Origin: Synergistales bacterium
Lineage (GTDB): Bacteria > Synergistota > Synergistia > Synergistales > Aminobacteriaceae
Assembly (NCBI GenBank): GCA_025997935.1
Contig: BNVG01000092.1
Span: 1 to 8,122 of the forward strand
Length of the DNA stretch: 8,122 nucleotides
Reading direction: 5' to 3'
Shown: positions 1-5,823 of the stretch, piece after piece
Layout: each line of letters opens with the position of its first letter
Numbering within the stretch: the stretch's first letter is position 1
The notes under the pieces: model-generated
Seen by the model: the letters and a program-made list of their open reading frames with translations, nothing else
Database searches by the model: none
Told to the model about the DNA's origin: nothing
Made by a program: the position numbers and the translations under genes

Positions 1-118
1 GCTTCATATCGCGCATAGCCACGGTGTGAGTCTCCTCAAGGAGACGATCGGCAAGAGTGGATTTTCCGTGGTCGATATGCGCGATTATGCAAAAATTTCG
101 TATATTGTCCTGCTTCAT
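1..118 (-). CDS. lepA: Elongation factor 4 (LepA), N-terminal fragment cut by the window edge
   Basis: LepA/EF4 is a ribosome-associated translational GTPase related to EF-G, implicated in ribosome back-translocation and 30S biogenesis. Only the first 39 codons are present; the gene continues past base 1. The visible protein opens MKQDNIRNF and carries the P-loop (G1) motif AHIDHGKS at residues 13-20, followed by [10 protein letters not shown]. The spelling [21 protein letters not shown] at the very N-terminus is characteristic of LepA rather than TypA or EF-G. The ATG at 116-118 is preceded by AGGAGA (121-126). That ribosome binding site overlaps the TAG stop (125-127) of the upstream small gene, which implies co-transcription and possibly translational coupling. 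No truncation other than the window edge is seen. Confidence 0.93.
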   Translation of the reverse strand, partial: MKQDNIRNFCIIAHIDHGKSTLADRLLEETHTVAMRDMK

Positions 119-124
119 TCTCTC

Positions 125-523
125 CTACTTGCCAGTTTCCCCTGACAGAAGACTTTTAAGGGTCTCCACATAAGCTCTCTGGATCTCAAGGTTTTGAGTC
201 AAAACATCGAGCTTTGCCTCTTCGGCCTTGACGATTGCATTCAGTTTACTCTCGAAATTGTCCGACGCTTCCTTCATGGCGACAAGGTCGGCCTTAACGT
301 CGTCTGCGTTCAAAACCTCTCTCTCGGCTTTCTCAAGCGTGGATATGCGCTCACTCAGCACGGCGATATTGCCGCCGCCCAACTCCGACGATATTTTGTT
401 TTCCATGAGGTTCCAGAAAATGTTGAAGATAATAATGAGGCCGATTGCGCCGCCAATGATTATCTTGGTCTTACCGCTCTTGCACAAGCCTTCAACCGCC
501 GCTTTTGTGTCCTTGCTGTCCAT
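125..523 (-). CDS. Small membrane-anchored coiled-coil protein, unknown function
   Basis: I do not recognise a named family. With the start chosen here the protein has 132 residues. A short cytosolic, lysine-bearing N-terminus (1-20) is followed by one hydrophobic segment at about 21-39 (IIIGGAIGLIIIFNIFWNL). The rest (about 53-126) is charged and heptad-like, rich in Leu, Glu, Lys and Ala, and is predicted by eye to be a coiled coil. It looks like a single-pass anchor with a long helical tail, probably facing the periplasm. The ATG at 521-523 has GAAGGAGA at 533-540, a good site at normal spacing. The frame stays open to an ATG at 574, but that lies inside the likely promoter and has no ribosome binding site. 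The gene is directly upstream of lepA, 6 bases apart. Confidence 0.75.
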   Translation of the reverse strand: MDSKDTKAAVEGLCKSGKTKIIIGGAIGLIIIFNIFWNLMENKISSELGGGNIAVLSERISTLEKAEREVLNADDVKADLVAMKEASDNFESKLNAIVKAEEAKLDVLTQNLEIQRAYVETLKSLLSGETGK

Positions 524-574
524 ACTTTGTATTCTCCTTCCGCCTTGAGCAGGCCTTTTTGAAACACATAGCAC

Positions 575-604
575 ATTCTACAATAAAAAATCGCTATTTT
601 ACAA
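575..604 (-). promoter_or_regulatory. Probable sigma-70 promoter for the small coiled-coil gene and lepA
   Basis: Read on the minus strand, TTGTAA (599-604) and TAGAAT (575-580) are separated by 18 bases. The pair sits immediately downstream of the terminator of the polyferredoxin gene and about 50 bases upstream of the start codon at 523. The predicted start site near 568 would exclude the upstream ATG at 574. The region is AT-rich, so chance matches are possible. Confidence 0.45.
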
Positions 605-612
605 CAAAAAAC

Positions 613-665
613 AAAAAAAGCCCGAAGATGCGCGGTCTGTAACTTAAGAGCTACATCACTCGGGC
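613..665 (-). terminator. Intrinsic terminator after the membrane polyferredoxin gene
   Basis: On the minus strand GCCCGA (660-665) pairs with TCGGGC (620-625). A second arm GATG/CATC continues the stem after a small bulge, and a run of seven U follows (613-619). It lies 56 bases past the TAA of the polyferredoxin gene. The plus strand has no U-run after the stem, so it acts on minus-strand transcripts only. The loop is long (over 20 bases) for a terminator and carries a tRNA-like stretch. Confidence 0.75.
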
Positions 666-721
666 GTCGTCGCCGTTGCTTATAGACAATAGGACAATAT
701 TAGGAAAATTTCTGTTATTTT

Positions 722-1429
722 TTAGGGAAAATATCGCTTTATAGCGTCCTTCAGATCCCTAAGGCGCGGAATGACGAAGCCGAATTTCAGCGCGCCCTTC
801 GCCGGGCACCGCACCACGCATTTGAAGCAGTTGACACAGCTCGCCGTTCGCAAACTCCCGGCCGTCGAAATTTCTATCCCCATGGGGCAAGTTTTGTCGC
901 AATGCCGGCAGTTGATACATTTGTCACTGTTTCGCTTGATCGTAAAGACTCGTAATATTCCGGCTAATCCACGCCCGGCGCCCCTGGCGCATAGATATTT
1001 GCAGTAAGGGCGATCCATAAAGAGAGAAAGAAACAAGACGAGGCCCATAAAACACAGAGCGAACCAAGTTATTTCACGTCCGTAAGAAATCAACAAAAAC
1101 GTCACCCTGGCATTAGTGGACAACTCGATAGAGTGCCAGCCTACCCAAAGAAAGAACAGCAACAGAGCATAGCGGAGTAGCGACAGGTAACGGTGCAAAG
1201 GATTGGGTATGTTGAGGTTGAATTTGGTCAGCTTTCGCCCAGCAAGCCTCAGCCATTCCTGCGCCGCGCCGAACGGACAAGCCCATCCGCAGAAGAACAT
1301 CCCGGCCAAAACGACCGACGCGACAAATAGATAAGATGGAATAGTGTTGATATCGACGAGGTGATTGTACCCGGCCACGGTGAGGCCAAACGCGATAATC
1401 TGCGCCCCCAAGCGACATATTTGCGTCAA
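722..1429 (-). CDS. NapH/YccM-type membrane protein with two 4Fe-4S clusters
   Basis: This is an integral membrane polyferredoxin that would pass electrons between a quinol or membrane donor and a partner outside this gene. Of its 235 residues, four hydrophobic segments lie near 7-25, 31-50, 82-100 and 119-138. The family motif CxxxCPFG is at 47-54 and a second pair, C143xxxC147, follows the fourth segment. The C-terminal part has two ferredoxin motifs of the form CxxCxxCxxxCP: C171, C174, C177, C181 and C198, C201, C204, C208. It is somewhat shorter than typical NapH. The start is TTG at 1427-1429, with AAAGGAGG at 1441-1448. An in-frame TGA at 1448-1450 rules out a longer protein. It is divergent from the FmdE-like/importer operon, which suggests, but does not prove, a shared role in metal handling. 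NosR- or CcoG-like relatives are alternatives; the exact partner is unknown. Confidence 0.85.
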   Translation of the reverse strand: MTQICRLGAQIIAFGLTVAGYNHLVDINTIPSYLFVASVVLAGMFFCGWACPFGAAQEWLRLAGRKLTKFNLNIPNPLHRYLSLLRYALLLFFLWVGWHSIELSTNARVTFLLISYGREITWFALCFMGLVLFLSLFMDRPYCKYLCARGAGRGLAGILRVFTIKRNSDKCINCRHCDKTCPMGIEISTAGSLRTASCVNCFKCVVRCPAKGALKFGFVIPRLRDLKDAIKRYFP

Positions 1430-1469
1430 TTGGCTCGAAACCTCCTTTCACCTATTAACTTTCTGACCG

Positions 1470-1478
1470 ATTGTACCA
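1470..1478 (-). promoter_or_regulatory. Possible extended -10 promoter element for the polyferredoxin gene
   Basis: On the minus strand TGGTACAAT fits an extended -10 (TG, one base, then TACAAT at 1470-1475). It lies about 40 bases upstream of the TTG start. No convincing -35 hexamer is seen at the right distance, so this is a weak call. Confidence 0.3.
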
Positions 1479-1593
1479 TGTTTATGCCGGTTGCAGGAGG
1501 GATATTGTTCAAATTCCTCCCTATTTTCGGCTTTTCCTGGGTACTCATGGGACATTGGGGAGCAATCTGCGGATTTGGGTGAACCCATTTCTA

Positions 1594-1622
1594 TTGACAA
1601 AACACTTTTATAAAGTTATATT
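1594..1622 (+). promoter_or_regulatory. Near-consensus sigma-70 promoter of the FmdE-like/importer operon
   Basis: TTGACA (1594-1599, a perfect -35) and TATATT (1617-1622, one mismatch to TATAAT) are 17 bases apart. The expected start site is near 1629, giving a leader of about 150 bases before the ATG at 1780. So strong a core promoter in front of a metal importer implies control by a repressor, and an inverted repeat lies just downstream. No known riboswitch was recognised in the leader. Confidence 0.75.
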
Positions 1623-1632
1623 AAGCAAACAA

Positions 1633-1651
1633 ATATTTTATCTTAAAATAT
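1633..1651. promoter_or_regulatory. Perfect inverted repeat, candidate repressor operator
   Basis: ATATTTTA and TAAAATAT are exact 8-base arms around TCT. The repeat covers roughly +4 to +22 relative to the start site predicted from the promoter at 1594-1622, where a bound dimer would block initiation or early elongation. It does not match the Fur box consensus. In so AT-rich a stretch a palindrome of this size can arise by chance, so the operator role is inferred from position. Confidence 0.4.
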
Positions 1652-1779
1652 AAAAAGCAGTTATTATAGTTTTTAAGGACAATTTATAAGCTATTTGAGA
1701 ATTATTTGAGTTTGGTTCTACTAACAAAAACGTGCCGCAAATTTTTCGTTATACATATTAAATAGAAAAGAGGACGAAC

Positions 1780-2310
1780 ATGAACGAAATGGCATTGTGC
1801 GTAAAGGACGACTTCGGGACTTGGAAAATCACCTACGATGACGCGCTCAAGTATCACGGCAGACGATTTATCGCCGGAGTGGCGATGGGATTTCAGTGCT
1901 TGAACCTGGCGTTTTCGGAGCTTTCGCCGGGTAAACCCGTGGATCGGGCGAAGGTGCGTTTTTTCAGCGGTATGGATGGCACCGGCGTGCGCGACGTGGT
2001 GGAAATGGCGACGCGTTGCGTCTCAAACGGACGCTACAGCGTGAATACTGAAGTCGTGGAGGATGACACGGCTCCCGAAACTCCGGGGACGGGGCGCTTT
2101 TATTTCGAGGTTTTCTACGGGACCCGGATGGCGCGCCTTCGCCTGAAATGCGGTCTTGTACCGGACGAGTTCGCTCCTCTGGCTCTGAAGGACGGCGCGG
2201 GCGCGATCACGCCGGAGGAGCTGAGGCGTCTGCAGGAAATCAAGGAAAATATAGCTGTTTACCTCGTAGGGCATGACCCCAAAGAGGTCTTCGAGTACGA
2301 AGTGTATTAA
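1780..2310 (+). CDS. FmdE-like domain protein lacking the usual Cys ligands
   Basis: This 176-residue soluble protein has no signal peptide or membrane segment. The N-terminal half has the layout of the FmdE family (named for a subunit-E gene of molybdenum formylmethanofuran dehydrogenase operons). H26-G27 followed by AGVAMG (32-37) stands where FmdE proteins have HGHxCPGxxxG. GMDGTGVRDVV (64-74) stands where they have a DGCxxDAxQ-type motif. C80 sits at the place of the TGC(T) cysteine. The first two cysteines are replaced (by the R-R-F-I-A stretch and by T68), so canonical metal or cluster binding is doubtful. The C-terminal half (about 105-176) shows nothing I recognise. The ATG at 1780 has GAGG at 1770-1773. 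It is the first gene of the operon, 17 bases before the substrate-binding protein. FmdE-like genes beside FecBCD-type importers are a recurring arrangement in anaerobes, as I recall it. The family call is by eye. Confidence 0.6.
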   Translation: MNEMALCVKDDFGTWKITYDDALKYHGRRFIAGVAMGFQCLNLAFSELSPGKPVDRAKVRFFSGMDGTGVRDVVEMATRCVSNGRYSVNTEVVEDDTAPETPGTGRFYFEVFYGTRMARLRLKCGLVPDEFAPLALKDGAGAITPEELRRLQEIKENIAVYLVGHDPKEVFEYEVY

Positions 2311-2331
2311 AAGGAGATGTAAAGGAGATGT
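2310..2331 (+). repeat. Tandem 11-base duplication carrying two ribosome binding sites
   Basis: AAAGGAGATGT occurs twice in exact tandem (2310-2320 and 2321-2331). Each copy holds a GGAG core (2313-2316 and 2324-2327). The first copy is correctly spaced for the ATG at 2328, which lies inside the second copy. The second copy is correctly spaced for the in-frame ATG at 2337. The duplication therefore decides, or doubles, the start of the substrate-binding protein. Confidence 0.9.
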
Positions 2332-2336
2332 ATTTG

Positions 2337-3416
2337 ATGAGAGCAAAAATTTTTGTGCTGTGGGCGGCCGCGATTCTTGCCTGCGACGCCGCGTTTGCCG
2401 AACCCATCTTAGTGACCGACCAGTACGGCCGCAAGACCGAACTTCAAAAACCCGCCGAAAGGATCGTCACCGTTCCCATCCCGGCGGCCAGTATGACGAT
2501 AGCCCTTGACGAGGGCCCGTCGCGTCTGGCGGGCATAAACCCGTCCGCCAAACAGGCCCTGAAGGAGGGTATTTTGAGCAAATTTTTTCCGAAGGCGCTG
2601 GACCTCAACAGCGACATTGTTATGGGAGAGGGATTCAGCCCCAATGTCGAGACGCTTTTGAACCTGAACCCTGACGTCGTTTTTCAGTGGGGCGACCGCG
2701 GCAGCGACATCGTGAAACCCATCGAGGCGGCAAGGCTTCCTGTCATTCTCCTGAAGTACGGAACGCAGGAGGACTTGGAAACGTGGATCGGCATGTTCGG
2801 AGTCGTGCTGGGCAAGAGCGAACGCGCGGACAAAATTCTGGCATGGCACCGCGAGGAGCGTGCCGCGCTCGACAAGGCCGTGTCGGCCATTCCGCGCGAA
2901 AAGCGCCCGAAGATCCTGTACCTTTACCGCTACGGCGACGGTATTAAGATCGGCGGCAAGGGCAGCTATTTCGACTACTTCATCAAAATGAGCGGCGGCG
3001 TAAATCCCGCGGAGGACGCGCCGAGCGAGGGGCAAATCAACGAAGAGCAGCTGTTGGCGTGGGACCCCGACATCATTCTGTTGAACGGATTCCAGAGTTC
3101 TCTTTCGCCTGACGATATCTACGCCAACAAAAATTTCACGGGCGTGGAGGCGGTCAAAAATCGACACGTCTATAAAATGCCTCTGGGCGGCTACCGTTGG
3201 GACCCTCCCAACCAAGAATCTCCCCTGATGTGGAAGTGGCTGGCCATGCTGGCGCACCCCGACACGTTCAATTGGAACCTGAGGGCGGATATTGCGAGAG
3301 CCTATTCGTTTCTTTACAGTCAGACGCCCACAGATGAGGACATCGACGGCATCTTGAGGATGTCGATGAACGCGGCGGCGGCAAATTACGGACGGTTTGC
3401 CAGAGCGTCAAACTGA
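2337..3416 (+). CDS. Periplasmic substrate-binding protein of a FecBCD/BtuFCD-type metal-chelate importer
   Basis: This captures the substrate outside the inner membrane and delivers it to the permease encoded next. From the ATG at 2337 the protein has 359 residues; an in-frame ATG at 2328 would add MYL. The N-terminus is a Sec signal (MRAKIFVLWAAAILACDAAFA) with a likely signal peptidase I cut after AFA. ILAC is a poor lipobox, so a lipoprotein is possible but less likely. The mature protein opens LVTDQYGRKTELQKPAERIV, the usual start of Peripla_BP_2 (COG0614) proteins. Two lobes follow: SPNVETLLNLNPDVVF in the first and INEEQLLAWDPDIILLNGF in the second, joined by a long helix. Near the end GGYRWDPPNQESPLMWKWLA, rich in aromatics plus Glu, resembles a subgroup seen in anaerobes. 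The substrate (iron complex, haem, corrinoid, molybdate/tungstate) cannot be read from the sequence. Confidence 0.88.
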   Translation: MRAKIFVLWAAAILACDAAFAEPILVTDQYGRKTELQKPAERIVTVPIPAASMTIALDEGPSRLAGINPSAKQALKEGILSKFFPKALDLNSDIVMGEGFSPNVETLLNLNPDVVFQWGDRGSDIVKPIEAARLPVILLKYGTQEDLETWIGMFGVVLGKSERADKILAWHREERAALDKAVSAIPREKRPKILYLYRYGDGIKIGGKGSYFDYFIKMSGGVNPAEDAPSEGQINEEQLLAWDPDIILLNGFQSSLSPDDIYANKNFTGVEAVKNRHVYKMPLGGYRWDPPNQESPLMWKWLAMLAHPDTFNWNLRADIARAYSFLYSQTPTDEDIDGILRMSMNAAAANYGRFARASN

Positions 3417-3465
3417 CGTCAACTCTCTTAAAAAACGCGAACATAAATGCTTAGGAAAATTGGTT

Positions 3466-3491
3466 CCGGATTTCCTGACCTCCGGTTTTTT
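3466..3491 (+). terminator. Weak hairpin plus U-run between binding protein and permease
   Basis: CCGGA (3466-3470) and TCCGG (3481-3485) form a 5-base-pair stem with a 10-base loop, followed at once by six T (3486-3491). It lies in the 102-base gap after the binding-protein stop. The stem is short, so only partial termination is expected. That would give more binding protein than permease, a common pattern in ABC importer operons. Confidence 0.4.
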
Positions 3492-3518
3492 ATTTCAAGC
3501 CGGTATGGAGCGCCCGCG

Positions 3519-4520
3519 ATGCGAAGACGCTTTTTTCTGGCGGCGTTTGTTCTGATGTGCATGGCTGGCGCGCTTTCCGCCGGGCGCTACGTCGTGCCCT
3601 TCAAGAACGTGTGCGGGATACTGGCCTCGCTCTTAGCGCCGATTGAGCCCTGGTGGACGGACATTCAATACCGGGTGGTGGTTCTGATACGGCTGCCTCG
3701 CGTATTGGGAGCGGCCCTTTCCGGCGCGGCTCTGGCGATGTCCGGAGCCGCGCTCCAGAGTGTTCTGAAAAATCCCTTAGTCAGCCCGCAAATCATCGGC
3801 GTCTCGTCAGGGGCGGCCTTTGGGGGCGTACTCGCGATACTGTTCTTTGAGAATGCCTTCGCGACAATGGGCTGCGCTTACCTGGGTGGAATACTGGCCC
3901 TGTTTCTGGTCTGGTGCCTGTGCAATGGGGCGCGCGGCGCATCGCCCCTGGGTCTCGTCTTGGCGGGGATCGTCATCAACGCCTTTTTCACGGCGCTAAT
4001 CTCTTTGATCGAGTACGTGGCCGACCCCTATAACAAGCTGCCGGCCATCGTCGTGTGGCTAATGGGCAGTTTCGCGTCGGCGTCCTGGGATAAGCTGCGG
4101 TACTCCGCTCCCCCGCTGCTGACAGCGGCGGCGCTTTTGTATTTTTTACGCTTTCGAATCGGCGTGCTCTCTCTTGGCAGCGAGGAGGCGCGTGCGCTGG
4201 GAATCGACATCCAACGCACGCAATGGCTGGTGTTGGGCCTCGTTGCGCTCGTCGCTTCGGCGACGGTGGCGATGGCAGGCGTCGTGGGATGGATCGGTTT
4301 GGTGGTGCCTCACTTCACCCGCATATTCGTCGGTGACGATTACAAGCGCCTGATTCCCCTATCGTGCCTGTTGGGAACCCTTTATACCGTGTTAATAGAC
4401 ACTTTGGCGCGGACGCTCATCGAGGTGGAAATACCTATGGGCATTCTCTCCGCCCTTGTGGGCACGCCTTTGTTTGCTTTTTTGACGTACAGACTGATGA
4501 AAGGAGAAGAAGGGCGATGA
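3519..4520 (+). CDS. FecCD/BtuC-family ABC transporter permease
   Basis: This is the inner-membrane channel subunit of the importer, working as a homodimer with two ATPase copies. The protein has 333 residues, the usual FecCD length, and is almost wholly hydrophobic, with the multiple (about ten) transmembrane segments of this family. Family signatures are clear: RLPRVLGAALSGAALAMSGA (58-77), LQSVLKNPLVSPQIIGVSSG (79-98), GWIGLVVPHFTR (257-268), the RLIPLS stretch near 277 and EIPMGILSALVGTPLF (304-319). EEARALGID (222-230) matches the cytoplasmic coupling region that meets the ATPase. The ATG at 3519 is chosen because GGAG (3507-3510) stands 8 bases before it; an ATG at 3447 would add 24 unconserved residues with no ribosome binding site. 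Its stop overlaps the next start (ATGA), so translation of the two is coupled. Confidence 0.92.
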   Translation: MRRRFFLAAFVLMCMAGALSAGRYVVPFKNVCGILASLLAPIEPWWTDIQYRVVVLIRLPRVLGAALSGAALAMSGAALQSVLKNPLVSPQIIGVSSGAAFGGVLAILFFENAFATMGCAYLGGILALFLVWCLCNGARGASPLGLVLAGIVINAFFTALISLIEYVADPYNKLPAIVVWLMGSFASASWDKLRYSAPPLLTAAALLYFLRFRIGVLSLGSEEARALGIDIQRTQWLVLGLVALVASATVAMAGVVGWIGLVVPHFTRIFVGDDYKRLIPLSCLLGTLYTVLIDTLARTLIEVEIPMGILSALVGTPLFAFLTYRLMKGEEGR

Positions 4521-5299
4521 ACGAAGAAAAGGAGAAAACAGGGGAAAAGAGCGCGACGTTTTGCGCGGACAAAGTAGGGTTTCGTTACGGACTGCGTGGC
4601 GAGTGGCTCCTGCGCGGCTTCTCCTGTTCGCTTCCTAAGGGAGAGATCATGGCCGTCCTGGGGCCCAATGGATGCGGCAAGACGACGCTGCTGAAACTCC
4701 TCCTCGGAATTTTGAAACCCGTCGAGGGAAGCATCCGGCGCGGCGGACACTTAGGGTACGTGCCGCAGGTCTCGGCCTCCGCTTTCGACCACAGAGTCTT
4801 AGACATGGTCGTCATGGGACGGGCAGCCAGCGTCGGCTTCTTTTCCATTCCTGAAGCGGAGGATTACCGCCGCGCAGAGAATGCCCTTGCCCGACTGGGA
4901 ATCCGCGACCTCGCGGAACGCGGTTACGCGCGTCTCAGCGGCGGGCAGCGTCAATTGGTGCTAATAGCCCGTGCTCTGGTCTCGAAACCCTGCGGCCTTG
5001 TCCTGGACGAACCCACTTCGGCGCTCGATTTCAAAAATCAAGATCTCATCCTGAGCGCCCTCCGGCAGTTGGCCGACGAGGGGTTAAGCGTCGTCATGAC
5101 GACCCACGCCCCTCATCACGCCCTGCACGTCGCCAGTCGCGTGTTGGTGATGGAAAACGGGGCGCGCCATTTTTGCGGCCCGCCCGAGGAAATAGTGACG
5201 ACCGAACAGCTTCGCCGTCTCTACGACCTGGAACTGAAAACACTCCGTTTCGAGCATCGGGGTCGTTTTCTCAACAGCGTCGTTCCCATTTTTTCGTGA
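4517..5299 (+). CDS. ATP-binding subunit of the FecCD-type importer
   Basis: This cytoplasmic ATPase powers the permease encoded just upstream. All ABC motifs are intact in its 260 residues: Walker A GPNGCGKTT (49-57), Q-loop Q84, signature LSGGQ (140-144), Walker B LVLDEP (161-166), D-loop SALD (168-171) and switch histidine H197. The order and spacing fit the FecE/BtuD/FhuC class (COG1120). The ATG at 4517-4519 overlaps the permease stop in ATGA, and AAGGAG lies at 4501-4506. The frame is open further upstream, but that part is an out-of-frame reading of the permease. The C-terminus (about 225-260) is unremarkable. It is the last gene of the operon and converges on rplL. Confidence 0.94.
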   Translation: MNEEKEKTGEKSATFCADKVGFRYGLRGEWLLRGFSCSLPKGEIMAVLGPNGCGKTTLLKLLLGILKPVEGSIRRGGHLGYVPQVSASAFDHRVLDMVVMGRAASVGFFSIPEAEDYRRAENALARLGIRDLAERGYARLSGGQRQLVLIARALVSKPCGLVLDEPTSALDFKNQDLILSALRQLADEGLSVVMTTHAPHHALHVASRVLVMENGARHFCGPPEEIVTTEQLRRLYDLELKTLRFEHRGRFLNSVVPIFS

Positions 5300-5342
5300 G
5301 TATCGCTTAGGACGCAAACCCATTATCGAGAGCTCCGCCTTC

Positions 5343-5380
5343 AAAAAAAGCCCGAGGACAATGAATGTCCGTCGGGCTTT
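5343..5380. terminator. Bidirectional terminator between importer operon and rplL
   Basis: GCCCGAGGACA (5350-5360) pairs with TGTCCGTCGGGC (5366-5377) through 11 base pairs and one bulged base, around a 5-base loop. On the minus strand it is followed by seven U (5343-5349), a strong terminator for the ribosomal operon. On the plus strand only three U follow, so it is weaker for the importer operon. It sits midway between the two convergent stop codons. Confidence 0.88.
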
Positions 5381-5408
5381 AGACGCGTAAAAATCAAATC
5401 CGTTAAAA

Positions 5409-5789
5409 CTACTTGACCTCGACTTCGGCTCCGGCCTCGACGAGCTTCTTCTTGACCTCTTCGGCCTCTTCCTTGGAGACGCCCTCTTTGATGGGCTTAG
5501 GCGGATTGTCGACAAGCTCCTTGGCTTCCTTCAGACCCAAGCTGGTTATCTCACGCACGGCCTTGATGACGTTAATCTTGTTAGCGCCGGGAGCCTTGTA
5601 GATGACGTCAAACTCCGTCTTCTCCTCCTCAGCCGCGGCGGGAGCGCCGGCGGCCGCTACGGGCATGGCAAAAGCGGGAGCGGACGCGGAAACGCCGAAC
5701 TTATCCTCAAGGGCCTTCACCAACTCAGAAAGCTCCAACACCGTCATTTCTTCAATAGCCTTGATAAGATCTTCACGAGACACAGACAT
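5409..5789 (-). CDS. rplL: Ribosomal protein bL12 (L7/L12)
   Basis: bL12 forms the flexible stalk of the 50S subunit and recruits and activates the translational GTPases. At 126 residues it has family length. The N-terminal dimerisation domain (1-32, [20 protein letters not shown]) is followed by an Ala/Pro-rich hinge (34-54). The globular C-terminal domain (57-126) contains [20 protein letters not shown] (71-90) and [19 protein letters not shown] (103-121), both highly conserved. AGGAGG at 5799-5804 serves the ATG at 5789. It is the last gene of the block; a strong terminator follows instead of rpoB. Confidence 0.98.
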   Translation of the reverse strand: MSVSREDLIKAIEEMTVLELSELVKALEDKFGVSASAPAFAMPVAAAGAPAAAEEEKTEFDVIYKAPGANKINVIKAVREITSLGLKEAKELVDNPPKPIKEGVSKEEAEEVKKKLVEAGAEVEVK

Positions 5790-5823
5790 ATCTTTTTTCC
5801 TCCTGTATTTTACTCAAATTTTA

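Noticed and set aside
1113..1451. Minus-strand frame of 112 codons overlapping the polyferredoxin start
   Set aside because: It is the shifted frame of the polyferredoxin gene, with no family resemblance; it merely uses the same ribosome binding site region.
1694..1709. Fur-box-like stretch in the importer leader
   Set aside because: TTTGAGAATTATTTGA matches only one half of the Fur consensus and lies well downstream of the promoter.
2373..2384. Lipobox in the binding-protein signal peptide (ILAC)
   Set aside because: Leu just before Ala-Cys is unusual and a good signal peptidase I site (AFA) follows; kept only as a possibility.
2409..3257. Long antisense open frame (282 codons) on the minus strand
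   Set aside because: It lies entirely within the clear binding-protein gene, has no recognisable domain and is Arg/His/Val-rich in the way antisense frames of GC-rich genes are.
3447..3518. Upstream ATG extending the permease by 24 residues
   Set aside because: No ribosome binding site, residues unlike the family N-terminus, and the extension crosses the hairpin/T-run; the ATG at 3519 has GGAG at correct spacing.
4364..4516. Upstream ATG extending the ATPase by 51 residues
   Set aside because: This part is the permease coding sequence in another frame; the ATGA overlap at 4517 with AAGGAG before it is the natural start.
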